Source of the DNA: Acinetobacter sp. NIPH 298
GTDB taxonomy: Bacteria; Pseudomonadota; Gammaproteobacteria; Pseudomonadales; Moraxellaceae
Assembly (NCBI RefSeq): GCF_000369505.1
Contig: NZ_KB850055.1
Span: 1,178,001 to 1,242,000 of the forward strand
Direction: 5' to 3'
DNA length: 64,000 bases
Shown here: one piece after another, positions 46,266-55,101 of the stretch
Layout: each line of letters starts with the position of its first letter
Position numbering within the stretch: the stretch's first letter is position 1
Notes under the pieces: model-generated
Told to the model about the DNA's origin: nothing
The model's database searches: none
The model's input: only the letters and a program-made list of their open reading frames with translations
Position numbers and translations under genes: made by a program

Positions 46266-46964
46266 TCAACAAATCAACAGTAGTCGATACTCATCTTCTT
46301 GTTCAACAGGTGCACGATGCACACAAGGTAAAACTTGTTGTGATGGATGATCTACAGCCAATCGCCATAGATGACCTAAACCTAAATTCACAGGTTTTGT
46401 ATTAGGTTTAGGCTGATAATGCAGATCAAAGAAATACTCTTCTAAAAAATTCTCAAACTCATTTTCTGGGCCATCATGTAACTTTTTAAGTTTTTCTCTG
46501 ATTTCAGGAATCAAAATCTTTTGCTCCACCTGATCGTTTGGCAAAATCTCACTTGCTGCACCATGATAGGTACACAAAAAAGTATCTGTTGGGATAGGTG
46601 ATCGGTCAACATGAAACGAATATACATCTGTTGAAATGAAATCTAGCTCTTCATCCCGTTCGTAATTTTTAATTAAATTAAGCGAAGGCGATGCCCCAAA
46701 GTCAGTCAATAGCTGGATATCTTTTAAGATAATTTGTCTTGATAAATTGCCATTTTCCGAAAGTTGCAATGCTAAAAGATCTTCAACTAAAACTTCCGTA
46801 ACATTCTCTTTTAACTCAAGTTTAGACACAATTTCTTCAAAATCACCGACCAAATTTCTATACCAGAAAATGGCATTCATATCACCTTGAAAACTGGAAT
46901 TTACCAATTCAGAAAAAGTGGGAACCACGCCAATTTGAGGGTTGTCAGAAAAAGCATTCTTCAT
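46266..46964 (-). CDS. DUF1826-like protein of unknown function
   Basis: About 232 residues. Visible landmarks resemble the DUF1826 family: a FHVDR motif in the middle, FLCTYHGAASEILPND after it, and CVHRAPVEQEDEYRLLL at the C-terminus. The conserved His and Asp could form a metal site. Members often lie near metal-homeostasis genes, which fits the copper genes here. The start is uncertain: ATG 46964 gives a typical N-terminus, and the frame stays open to an ATG at 47030, but neither has a good binding site. Confidence 0.6.
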   Translation of the reverse strand: MKNAFSDNPQIGVVPTFSELVNSSFQGDMNAIFWYRNLVGDFEEIVSKLELKENVTEVLVEDLLALQLSENGNLSRQIILKDIQLLTDFGASPSLNLIKNYERDEELDFISTDVYSFHVDRSPIPTDTFLCTYHGAASEILPNDQVEQKILIPEIREKLKKLHDGPENEFENFLEEYFFDLHYQPKPNTKPVNLGLGHLWRLAVDHPSQQVLPCVHRAPVEQEDEYRLLLIC

Positions 46965-47223
46965 AAGAGAATTAGATAATAAATAGGGGCTAATAATAAC
47001 ACTTAGCTTTATAAAAACATTGCATTTCAATTAAAGTAGGTTGGTAACTCTGTTATTAAGAAACATGATCTGTAATGAAGCCATGGTTATAAAAATTACT
47101 GTAAATAACGAGGGGCATGGATATGACAAAGCTATGGAAACACTGGTTTTGAGGTGGGTGGTGAATATGTAGGGAGATAATATTTAGTAGATATTTTAAT
47201 TATCTTAAATAGTTTGGTGAAAA

Positions 47224-48618
47224 CTAACTTTCAGAAAAATCAGGAAAAATAAGTTCAAAGCAAATTCCATCTGGTGTGTTGTAAGCCAAATATTCACCTT
47301 GATGAAGGGTCATAATTGAGGCAACGATGGATAAACCAAGACCTCCAGTTTGGCTGCTTTGATGGCGGCTAGAAGTACATTGATAAAAGCGTTCAAACAG
47401 AGAATCAAGATGCTCATTTGCAATGCTCGTATCACTTGTGATCACATATAAACTAGTTGCGGGACTTGAGCTATCTTGGTGTTTTTTTCGACTGCCAATA
47501 TAAATCTGACGTTGCAAACCACCATGTGTCAGTGCATTCGAAATTAAATTATAAAGCGCTCGTTGTAATAACTCTGGATCAGCCAATATTTGGATTTGTT
47601 CTAACTGCAAAATAAACTGGCAAGCTTGTTCTTCGGCTTGATGCTCAAAGATGTCACAAATCGTCTCAATCAAGTTAGGTAGATGCACCCATTGTTTATT
47701 TAACATCACCATCTGACGATCTGCACGTGCAAGAAACAGCATGCTATCAATCATACGTTTTAGACGTTGGTAATCTTCTAAATTTGAATACAGCAGTTCT
47801 TTATATTGCTCATCTGTACGCTCACCCATCAACATGATTTCCGTTTGTCCAATCAGGTTGTTGAGTGGAGTACGGAATTCATGTGCAATGTCTTCTGAGA
47901 ATCGATTGAGTTGCTGGTATCCGATTTCAATTCGGTTCAGCATGGTATTGATGTCTGCTGTCAGTTGTTCAATTTCTGATGGAGCTTGATCAAGCTGAAT
48001 TCTTTGCTGCAATTGATGGACATTGATTGCCTGAGTTTGTTGTTGTAGTTTTCTTAAAGTGCTTAATCCAAAACGGCTAGCCAGAGCAGACAACATAAAA
48101 ATCATTACAATCCCTATGCTCACTGAAACCAATAAGCCATTACGGAATGGCTCAAGAATATTGAGACGTTCAGACCATTGCTTTCCAGCGATTAACACAT
48201 ACGGCTTTTGATGGATGCTGATCGTTTTCCATGACAAGCGTGTTGGGTGTTCGGTCTGAGTCAAATCAGTAAATTGGATGCTGCTTGAGGTTGCCAATCG
48301 AGGAAGGGGAATATTCAAAGGATTAATATCAATCAGGCGTTGTTTGTGATCCATTAAAATAAACAAGTTATCTTGGTTGCCTAACATATTTTGATAGAGC
48401 TTAGGGCGAGCAACAATTTGATTGATATTTTCACTATCTTGTAGAAGAATTTCGAGTCGTTCAATTCGATCCGTCAGAGCACGATCTTGTTGGATAATTA
48501 AAATTTGATTGATCCCAACATAACTAATCATTGCCACTACGCATAAAACTAGAGCACTACAAAAAGTCACCAGTAGGGTGAGTCTCAATTCTAATGAGCG
48601 AAAGATATGACTCATCAT
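47224..48618 (-). CDS. Sensor histidine kinase, heavy-metal/HprS-CusS type
   Basis: 464 residues: membrane segment near 12-34, a periplasmic sensor of roughly 130 residues, a second segment near 165-185, HAMP, the H-box FSEDIAHEFRTPLNNLIGQ with the phosphorylated His, an N-box (LISNALTHGG) and GGLGLSIVASIM. The pattern is that of heavy-metal sensor kinases. The start overlaps the regulator stop (ATGA). The periplasmic hydroxyisourate hydrolase across the divergent promoter points to the HprSR (YedVW) branch, which senses oxidants, rather than CusRS. Confidence 0.88.
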   Translation of the reverse strand: MMSHIFRSLELRLTLLVTFCSALVLCVVAMISYVGINQILIIQQDRALTDRIERLEILLQDSENINQIVARPKLYQNMLGNQDNLFILMDHKQRLIDINPLNIPLPRLATSSSIQFTDLTQTEHPTRLSWKTISIHQKPYVLIAGKQWSERLNILEPFRNGLLVSVSIGIVMIFMLSALASRFGLSTLRKLQQQTQAINVHQLQQRIQLDQAPSEIEQLTADINTMLNRIEIGYQQLNRFSEDIAHEFRTPLNNLIGQTEIMLMGERTDEQYKELLYSNLEDYQRLKRMIDSMLFLARADRQMVMLNKQWVHLPNLIETICDIFEHQAEEQACQFILQLEQIQILADPELLQRALYNLISNALTHGGLQRQIYIGSRKKHQDSSSPATSLYVITSDTSIANEHLDSLFERFYQCTSSRHQSSQTGGLGLSIVASIMTLHQGEYLAYNTPDGICFELIFPDFSES

Positions 48619-49286
48619 GTTTGAACCGATAGCTTATAACCTAAGCCCCGAACCGTATGAATTAACTTTAAATCATGTCCATCATCAATTTTGCTGCGTA
48701 ACCGACGTATAGCAACATCAATAAAGTTAGTATCTGTATCAAAGTTAATATTCCAAACTTCTGAGGCAATTTGGCGGCGCGTAATAATTTCATCTTGGTG
48801 CAGAAGCATAAATCGAAGTAGGTTAAATTCCTTTTTGCTGAGGTCGATTAATGAATCTTCTCGCCATACTTTGTGTTGTGTTAAATCCATCTTTAATGAA
48901 GCAATCGAGAGTTCATTTTCTTGATTATATTGTTGGCGTCTTAAAAGACTTTTGATACGAGCAAGTAGTTCGATATAGGAAAATGGTTTTGCCAAGTAAT
49001 CATCTGCACCAAGCTCTAAGCCTTTGACACGATCTAAAATCTGATCCTTTGCAGTTAAAAAGATCACGGGAACCTTTGAAAATTGGCGAAGTATTTTCAA
49101 CACATCCCAACCATCAAGATCAGGCAACATTACATCTAAAATCACCAAAGAATATGATTTCATTTTTAATCTTTCCAAACCTTCTAGTCCTGAATGGACG
49201 CACTCCGCAGCATAACCTGACTCAATTAAGCCTTTTACTAAATAAGACGCGATCTTCGTTTCATCTTCGATAATCAGAATACACAT
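48615..49286 (-). CDS. OmpR-family response regulator, HprR/CusR type
   Basis: The start at 49286 (MCILIIEDETKIASYLVKGL) gives the usual family N-terminus; an upstream frame has no binding site. The 223-residue protein has a receiver domain with the phosphorylated Asp in VILDVMLPDLDGWD and Lys in LTAK, and a winged helix (RRQIASEVWNINFDTDTNFIDVAIRRLRSKID, here in part). The divergent region has an 18-bp site matching the E. coli CusR/HprR box. It probably activates the genes at 49392-50286 and its own operon. Confidence 0.9.
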   Translation of the reverse strand: MCILIIEDETKIASYLVKGLIESGYAAECVHSGLEGLERLKMKSYSLVILDVMLPDLDGWDVLKILRQFSKVPVIFLTAKDQILDRVKGLELGADDYLAKPFSYIELLARIKSLLRRQQYNQENELSIASLKMDLTQHKVWREDSLIDLSKKEFNLLRFMLLHQDEIITRRQIASEVWNINFDTDTNFIDVAIRRLRSKIDDGHDLKLIHTVRGLGYKLSVQT

Positions 49287-49307
49287 TTTGTTCAGACTCT
49301 TTGTGAA

Positions 49308-49325
49308 CATGACAATTTTGTAATG
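49308..49325. promoter_or_regulatory. CusR/HprR-like box in the divergent promoter
   Basis: CATGACAATTTTGTAATG; its reverse complement differs from the published E. coli CusR/HprR box CATTACAAAATTGTAATG at a single position. It lies 22 nt before the regulator start and 67 nt before the secreted protein gene. Confidence 0.75.
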
Positions 49326-49391
49326 TGATTGTCATGCTGGGGAGGAATGGATTTGTTTAAGATTTTCAAATCATATCAGGCAGGAATCAAT

Positions 49392-49874
49392 ATGAATAAG
49401 CTTAAAATTCTTGGTTTAACATTACTGTTCAGTAGCACTGTTGCACACTCTGTGGAGTTGAAGCAAGTTTATTCATTGGATCTTCAAACCGCCAAAGTAT
49501 TAGCCAGTGAAGCTGAGCGTGTATGCAAAGATATCAAGCAAAATATTGCAGTCGCAGTCGTCGATCAAGGTGGTAATACACTTTATGCACAACGCCATGA
49601 GTCCGTCGGTCCACACAATTTAGATGCTGCTGAGCAAAAAGCATTTACTGCATTATCAACAAAAACAGCAACCTTAGCTTTGAGTCAAACAGCAAATAGC
49701 AATTCTGATGCAAAAAATTTAACCACTGTATCTAAGCTGCTGTTATTGGGCGGCGGATTACCTATTCGATACCAGAATCAAGTGGTCGGAGCGATTGGCG
49801 TTGCTGGAGCAGGCGGTGCTAAAAATGATGATTACTGTGCTACATCAGCCATTCAAATATTAAAAAATCTTTAA
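49392..49874 (+). CDS. Secreted GlcG/HbpS-family (DUF336) protein
   Basis: ATG 49392 follows CAGGAATCAAT and starts a signal peptide ending VAHS (about residue 20). The 160-residue product then has the GlcG/HbpS pattern: ASEAERVCKDIKQNIAVAVVDQGGNTLYAQR cut here, with VVDQGG and GGLPI...GAIGVAGAGG. HbpS of Streptomyces binds heme and senses redox stress. Here it would act in the periplasm. First gene of a two-gene operon with the hydroxyisourate hydrolase, 7 nt apart. Confidence 0.85.
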   Translation: MNKLKILGLTLLFSSTVAHSVELKQVYSLDLQTAKVLASEAERVCKDIKQNIAVAVVDQGGNTLYAQRHESVGPHNLDAAEQKAFTALSTKTATLALSQTANSNSDAKNLTTVSKLLLLGGGLPIRYQNQVVGAIGVAGAGGAKNDDYCATSAIQILKNL

Positions 49875-49881
49875 GGAGTTT

Positions 49882-50286
49882 ATGATGTTAAAGAAAATCT
49901 TACCTTGTTCACTTATCTTGCTCGGCTCAGCGGCATTTGCTGAACAGAATCCATTGAGTGTCCATGTTCTTAATTTAGAAAATGGTTTACCTTCAGCAAA
50001 TGTTGAAGTTGTTCTTGAGAAAAGCTTTGGTGATCAGTGGATTAAGCTGAATCAGAAACTTACGGGTGAAAATGGGCGGATTACTGCGCTATATCCTGAG
50101 AACAAAGCGTTAGAAAAAGGAGTTTACAAAGTGACCTTTAAAACCGAGGCTTGGTTCAATCAACAGAAGCAGCAGACCTTTTTTCCAGAAGTCCCAGTAA
50201 TCTTTAAAGTCGATGGAACCGTTAAACATTATCATATTCCTTTATTGCTCAGCCCGTATGGTTATTCGACCTATCGTGGAAACTAA
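49882..50286 (+). CDS. hiuH: Secreted 5-hydroxyisourate hydrolase (transthyretin-like)
   Basis: 134 residues with a signal peptide ending AFA. The transthyretin-like fold shows the catalytic His in LSVHVLNLENG, the Arg in GENGRITAL and the second His in HYHIPLLLSPYGYSTYRG. The enzyme hydrolyses 5-hydroxyisourate, which arises from urate oxidation. The family ends in YRGS; this one ends YRGN. ATG ATG occurs at the start; the second (49885) is better spaced from AAGGAG. The periplasmic location and the neighbouring two-component system match E. coli hiuH with hprRS. Confidence 0.88.
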   Translation: MMLKKILPCSLILLGSAAFAEQNPLSVHVLNLENGLPSANVEVVLEKSFGDQWIKLNQKLTGENGRITALYPENKALEKGVYKVTFKTEAWFNQQKQQTFFPEVPVIFKVDGTVKHYHIPLLLSPYGYSTYRGN

Positions 50287-50561
50287 AAAATAAAACTGTT
50301 GAACAGATATTTATTCTTATGTCGTACAGTAAATTAACTAGCAGTGAATGTCTCATTCAACGCTTGCTGTACGGCGTTAGTTTTAAAATTTAAGAGGGTA
50401 CATGTGCTCCCTCTAATGCTATTTTTCCTACTAAAAAGATCTTAAGAATAGACTAAATTTTTCTAGGAGAGTGGTGGCAGTCCACCACCAATTAAAAGGT
50501 GTCTACAAAATCAGTAGCTATTCAATAAGTGTAGTTTATGCTGAGGCTAGGATTCTGATAG
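50287..50561. other. Gap with two hairpins, no gene
   Basis: CGTACAG and CTGTACG at about 50323-50373 are inverted with an inner GAATG/CATTC pair. AGAGGG (50393-50398) pairs with CCCTCT (50409-50414) and is followed by TAATGCTATTTTT, a possible weak terminator of hiuH. Confidence 0.45.
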
Positions 50562-50798
50562 CTACGATTTCTGTTTAGCTTTTTGGCGTAAGACATACAA
50601 ATATAAGCTTTCTACTTTTTCACGTGCCCATGGTGTTGTACGTAAGAATCGTAATGATGACTTAATACTTGGATCTATGCAAAAACATCTAATTTCAATT
50701 TTACGACTTAAGCCTTCAAAGCCACCGTAGTAATCCAATAATTCGTCCAAAATGTCAGCAAGTTTTTTGCCGTGTAGAGGGTCATTGGAGGCGTTCAT
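50562..50798 (-). CDS. VF530-family (DUF2132) protein
   Basis: 78 residues. The family pattern is clear: DPLHGKKLADILDELLDYYGG, CFCIDPSIKSSLRFLRTTPWARE and KVESLYLYVL. VF530 from Vibrio fischeri has a known fold and is thought to bind DNA; its role is unknown. It stands alone, between the hydroxyisourate hydrolase and a large non-coding gap. Confidence 0.88.
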   Translation of the reverse strand: MNASNDPLHGKKLADILDELLDYYGGFEGLSRKIEIRCFCIDPSIKSSLRFLRTTPWAREKVESLYLYVLRQKAKQKS

Positions 50799-50961
50799 AA
50801 TAGATCAACCATATTTTGGGAGACCATAATTATAACCTGAACTAGTTGAAAAATGAGAGGGTTGGAATTTAAACGTAATTAACATAGAAAATTACAGCTT
50901 AAGAGCAATGTCGATGATCAAGAGATTACAGATGGTCTGGACAATACAAGATGATTAGGAT

Positions 50962-51007
50962 AATCGTCAACGTGAATTTAGAAGAAATAATATTCACGTT
51001 GACGATT
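50962..51007. repeat. Perfect 16-bp inverted repeat
   Basis: AATCGTCAACGTGAAT (50962-50977) and ATTCACGTTGACGATT (50992-51007) are exact inverted copies around 14 nt. Neither strand has a run of T after it, so it is not a standard terminator. Confidence 0.85.
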
Positions 51008-51204
51008 TGTAGCAACAACAGCGTTGTGTAGGCCACAGTCTCAGATATTCTATTTAACATAATATACATTATACGTACCGAACTAATATTGATCAGTTCT
51101 AAGCATTTGATTGTTATGGGTTTTTCTTCGGCAACGGCTTAACACTGAAAATCTGCATCTGTGCACCGTACTTTGTTTGTTGCTCTACAAAGCGATACAG
51201 CCAA

Positions 51205-51234
51205 TAAAAAAACCAGCTATTTAATATAACTGGT
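51205..51234 (-). terminator. Terminator of the metallophosphoesterase gene
   Basis: ACCAG (51212-51216) and CTGGT (51230-51234) form the base of a stem that TAT/ATA can extend. On the minus strand seven T follow. Confidence 0.7.
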
Positions 51235-51257
51235 CTTATTGACGGTCCTATGTAAAT

Positions 51258-53546
51258 TTACTGCATTATTTCCACACCAATATTATCTAAATAGCCATCA
51301 TTGTCGTTACCACTGGTTCGTACGGCTTTAGCATGAACGCGAATTGATCGTGTACCTATTGGAACGGTCATGGTAGAGCTTTTAACAGTCCAGGTAGCCG
51401 TTGCACTGCTTAATGTGCTACTGGTTGCTAACTTAACCCCATTGGCATTATAAAATTCAATATACATAGATGGCGTATCAGATTGGCCTGCCCAACCACG
51501 CATCGCCGCCGAGTATCTCACCACCGCCGAACCTTGATCTATAATGGTTGCATAACTGCTCATATTAATATTTTGATACATAGCATCCGTACCAGAACTT
51601 GCGGTTCCGCCAAAACCACCACCAGCAAAATAATAACTACCATCCCAAGCTATTGTACCGCCATTTTGAGCTGCGGTGATCGCCTGCATATAACCAGTAG
51701 CTCGCGTCCAAGATGACATTGAATCTTCAGCACCGCCATTACTTACCAAATTATTGCTCCATGTCCCACCACTCGCAGCCACGGTAAAGCTATTCGATAA
51801 ACTCCAGTCGCTCCAACGCAGTGAGGTATCACGTGCACGAGCGCGGAAATACCAAACATCACCATTGTTGAGGGTCATTTGTTCTGGCACTGCTGGGGTT
51901 GGAAAATTAGACATTTGATACCAATTCGGCTTTTGCACACGATAATAATCATCACCGCCTACATATATTGGCGCTTTGTTTAATATTTCACTCAATTTCA
52001 AGCGCAAAATACTTTTACCAGCTTGGGTGTCTATCATTGCTTTTTGCGCATCTATATAAATATTTGAGTCGCGAGTGTCATTACCCCACACATCAAAAAC
52101 TGTGCCTGAAAAGTTGGACTGCTTGGAGAACTGCCAGTGCATTTCTTCTGGGGTTATTCCGTTGGAAACGCCCACAAGCTCAACAGCTGTCGATGGCATA
52201 ACTGAGTTAAGTGGCGCAACACCAACCGCTGGGGCATTGCTACCCACAGCCATTGTTTGTGTGTCGACTAAAGATAAAACACCGTTATTAATCGCAGTTA
52301 GAGTGGCGTTATGTGGCACACCCTGCAGGCTGTAACGGTTTAAAGTAATGCCTTGTGATGGTACTGCGGACACATCCATCAATACTATTCCAAACTCATT
52401 TCGGCTCACAGCAAAATTATGGTAATCCTTTAAATCACTGGCATTGGCCATATCTTCGGTATTTCCACCAATGGTTGCTGAGTTCAGCCACAAATGTGGA
52501 ACATCCATGGAATGACCACGTGAATAAGCATGAGTATGTCCAAAAATATGTCCTGACAACTTATTAGTCTGGCTGCTAAAATTTTCTAAACGACCTACAA
52601 TTTCACAAGCCCCAATGGTTTCTCCTTGTCGCCATAGCTCAGACAAACAAGGATGATGAAATACCGCAAAAACTGACTGGGTTTGTGAATCTGTTTTAGC
52701 CTGTGCAATTTGTTGATCAAGCCAAGACAATTGTGTATCCAGTGCTTGTCTATTAAAAATACCCTGTCTTTGATCTGATGGATTGGTATTCAACCCCAAA
52801 ATACGCATAGTGCCATATTGTAAATCAAACCATTGCTCTGGATAATTACTTGAACCATTACTTGGGTTTGAAAAATACTCCAAGTAATTTTTTAATTCAC
52901 CATCTCCCAATACATCGTGATTACCAGGAACTGCGATTAATGGCACATTCGCCATTAAAGGCGTTAAAGGTGCAAAAAACTGACTTCTCCAATGTGTTCT
53001 ATTGCCACCATTTTCCGTCAAATCTCCTGCAATCAAAATACCGTTAAATTGATCAGTACAATTCACAGCAACCCCACCACACTGCTGTGCAATCACCTGA
53101 CTTACAATGCGATTAAAAACTGCCACAGAATTTGAGAAACTCGCTTGAGGATCACTAATAACGATAAACTTACCCGCAGTATTCACACCTTTAGTCGGCC
53201 ATGTTTTAAATCTGCTTAGAGCAGTTGGATCACCCGCTACCTTAATTCGATACTCATAATTGGTACTTGTCTGTAAACCTGTTAAACGGGTTTCATAAAC
53301 CGTGCTTGAATTTGGCGCTAAAGTCATATTTTGACTTTGAAATGCGCCCGTTGTACCCAATAATCGATACTCGACAACAGGTTGTGCACTTCCAGATGGG
53401 ACCTCTAAGCCAATCGTCATTGTCGTATTTGTAGGACTTTGTAAATACGGTGCCACTGTTAAAGTAGGAGCTGCTGATGCTCCTTGCCCCCAAGCAAGCC
53501 CCAGGATCATGCTCAATAAAATACTGCTTCTTTTTAACTCTATCAT
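51258..53546 (-). CDS. Secreted purple-acid-phosphatase-like metallophosphoesterase
   Basis: 762 residues. Signal peptide ends GASA (about 25). A fibronectin-like N-terminal domain (about 30-120, with LTGLQTSTNYEYRIKVAG) is followed by a calcineurin-like domain with the metal motifs VISDPQ, GDLTENGG, PGNHDVLGD, FHHPCL and GHTHAYSRG (about 130-360). A second fibronectin-like part (WYFRARARDTSLRWSDWS) and a C-terminal jelly-roll domain (about 600-762, starting LVSNGGAEDSMSSW) complete it. It should release phosphate outside the cytoplasm. GGAG lies 9 nt before the ATG. Confidence 0.85.
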   Translation of the reverse strand: MIELKRSSILLSMILGLAWGQGASAAPTLTVAPYLQSPTNTTMTIGLEVPSGSAQPVVEYRLLGTTGAFQSQNMTLAPNSSTVYETRLTGLQTSTNYEYRIKVAGDPTALSRFKTWPTKGVNTAGKFIVISDPQASFSNSVAVFNRIVSQVIAQQCGGVAVNCTDQFNGILIAGDLTENGGNRTHWRSQFFAPLTPLMANVPLIAVPGNHDVLGDGELKNYLEYFSNPSNGSSNYPEQWFDLQYGTMRILGLNTNPSDQRQGIFNRQALDTQLSWLDQQIAQAKTDSQTQSVFAVFHHPCLSELWRQGETIGACEIVGRLENFSSQTNKLSGHIFGHTHAYSRGHSMDVPHLWLNSATIGGNTEDMANASDLKDYHNFAVSRNEFGIVLMDVSAVPSQGITLNRYSLQGVPHNATLTAINNGVLSLVDTQTMAVGSNAPAVGVAPLNSVMPSTAVELVGVSNGITPEEMHWQFSKQSNFSGTVFDVWGNDTRDSNIYIDAQKAMIDTQAGKSILRLKLSEILNKAPIYVGGDDYYRVQKPNWYQMSNFPTPAVPEQMTLNNGDVWYFRARARDTSLRWSDWSLSNSFTVAASGGTWSNNLVSNGGAEDSMSSWTRATGYMQAITAAQNGGTIAWDGSYYFAGGGFGGTASSGTDAMYQNINMSSYATIIDQGSAVVRYSAAMRGWAGQSDTPSMYIEFYNANGVKLATSSTLSSATATWTVKSSTMTVPIGTRSIRVHAKAVRTSGNDNDGYLDNIGVEIMQ

Positions 53547-53950
53547 TGATCAAAACTCCATTGAATGTAAAAATTTCGCTTCACATTTAGCCATCTTATT
53601 CTTAAGTAAATTGATTTAAACCTGATATATCGCATCATTGATATAGCAAAAAATATATCAACATCATTCAACCCAAGATTTTAAAATTCCCTATCACTGG
53701 CTTGAATTGCATGTATCATGTCATTATAACTAACTCAAGGTCAGCATTAAGACAAATAAAAGTGACAGAATCGTTAAGATCAAAACAGAATAGAAAAATA
53801 AATAATTATTTATTAATATAATGAAGAAATAATATTAAGTTAACTATGTGAACAATCAATAAAAATATACCGTGACGATAATCACAATATTTATTGAGAA
53901 TAAGAAAAATTATATTATTAATATTGGAATCAAAAAATTATTTTATCTTT
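53547..53950. other. Very AT-rich intergenic stretch
   Basis: No supported gene. TGATATAT (53623-53630) and ATATATCA (53653-53660) are inverted, with another TTGATATA between them; this may be a promoter or operator for the metallophosphoesterase gene, whose start is about 80 nt away. Confidence 0.5.
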
Positions 53951-54976
53951 TTAATATGAATTACCCTTAGCAACTTCTCGATAAAACTTAGGCGTGACGT
54001 TTGTCCATTTTTTAAAAGCACGGGAAAAATGAGAAATATCTGCATATCCTAGACGCTCAGAAACCTGCTCAATTGATAACTTACGTTGTCTCAATAAATG
54101 CTCAGCATGCTTTCTACGAACTTCTGCGGCTAGAAGCTGAAATGCTGTCTGTTCATTCGTCAATTGTCGTTGTAGTGTTCTTTCTGAAATATGAAGTTTA
54201 TCTGCGACCTGTTTTAAAGATAAAAAGCCCTCAAATTCATCATAAAGTAGCCCCTTTACTACTGAGGTCACATTATCTTTGCTTCTTCTTTTTAAAGTTA
54301 AGTTCTGAACGTCTTGTTTGCATTGCTGTTTAGTTAGCCGAGCCACCAATGCATCTGCAGTTTTAAGCGCTAAACCAAGCACATCCTTTTTTAGGATTAG
54401 ACAGTCATTTTTATGACCAAAACTGACATTTAACCCATTAAACCTTCTAAGCTCTTTGTAAAAAACAGGTTTATCTTGCTGAAATCTAAAAGTGATTTCC
54501 AATTTGTGTTGAACTAAATTTTCTAATATTTGTGCAAATCCAAAAACTAAAAACGTAATACCATGCGTATTAAGCCTAAACTGTTGTAAAGGCTGATTAA
54601 AATATAGATACGCCATTTCTTCATCGATTTTAAGCCTAGGCTTAAACACCGAACAATGTAAGCCAATAAATTGCTCTAAAACCTCAATTGCATCCCCCAG
54701 AGTTTCTGATGCTGTTGCTGCAATTCCAACATGTCCATAACAAGAAACTTTCATCTCTTTTGCAAGATATAAACTTATTGCTGGCTCTTTTGTAAGTAGC
54801 GCTGCTTTTTCCAATAAGTAATTAAAAACATTGAAATCCACATACCAAAATGGAGCATTTAATTTTTGCGAGGAAATACCTGTCCCAGCCAAAAGCTGTT
54901 CTGAAGAAATATCCCACTTTTTAACGACATCTACCAATAGATTGACATACGTGCCAGGTAATTCAGGGTTCATCAC
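53951..54976 (-). CDS. AraC-family transcriptional regulator
   Basis: 341 residues. The N-terminal two thirds match the arabinose-binding-like domain of OruR/ArgR-type AraC proteins (PGTYVNLLVDVVKKWDISSEQLL, GHVGIAATASETLGDAIEVL). The C-terminal double HTH is SLKQVADKLHISERTLQRQL and ISHFSRAFKKWTNVTPKFYR. AGGATGAGTG precedes the ATG. It is divergent from a quinone reductase-like gene 125 nt away, and that gap holds AraC-type repeats. Confidence 0.9.
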   Translation of the reverse strand: MMNPELPGTYVNLLVDVVKKWDISSEQLLAGTGISSQKLNAPFWYVDFNVFNYLLEKAALLTKEPAISLYLAKEMKVSCYGHVGIAATASETLGDAIEVLEQFIGLHCSVFKPRLKIDEEMAYLYFNQPLQQFRLNTHGITFLVFGFAQILENLVQHKLEITFRFQQDKPVFYKELRRFNGLNVSFGHKNDCLILKKDVLGLALKTADALVARLTKQQCKQDVQNLTLKRRSKDNVTSVVKGLLYDEFEGFLSLKQVADKLHISERTLQRQLTNEQTAFQLLAAEVRRKHAEHLLRQRKLSIEQVSERLGYADISHFSRAFKKWTNVTPKFYREVAKGNSY

Positions 54977-54993
54977 TCATCCTTTTAGATGCT

Positions 54994-55062
54994 AAATTTG
55001 GCGTAAAATGGTAAATATTGGCGGTTTAAGAACTATGCCATTTTTTAGCTTTTAGGCATAGT
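54994..55062. promoter_or_regulatory. Candidate operators between the AraC and quinone reductase genes
   Basis: TTGGCG occurs at 54998-55003 and 55018-55023, direct copies exactly 20 bp apart, each preceded by AAAT or AAATA. This is the two-turn spacing AraC proteins use. ACTATGCC (55032-55039) and GGCATAGT (55055-55062) are inverted with a 15-nt spacer. Confidence 0.55.
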
Positions 55063-55101
55063 AGATCTATCTAAAAATTTACATATTAAGGTTATTGATC
55101 A

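Larger units (their letters stand above)
50799..51257. other. Non-coding gap with a long inverted repeat
   Basis: 459 bases without a supported gene. It contains the 16-bp inverted repeat at 50962-51007 and the minus-strand terminator at 51205-51234. The rest has no frame with a plausible start or family pattern. Confidence 0.6.

Noticed and set aside
47040..47223. Possible small gene between the DUF1826-like and kinase genes
   Set aside because: No frame with a start, binding site or family pattern was seen.
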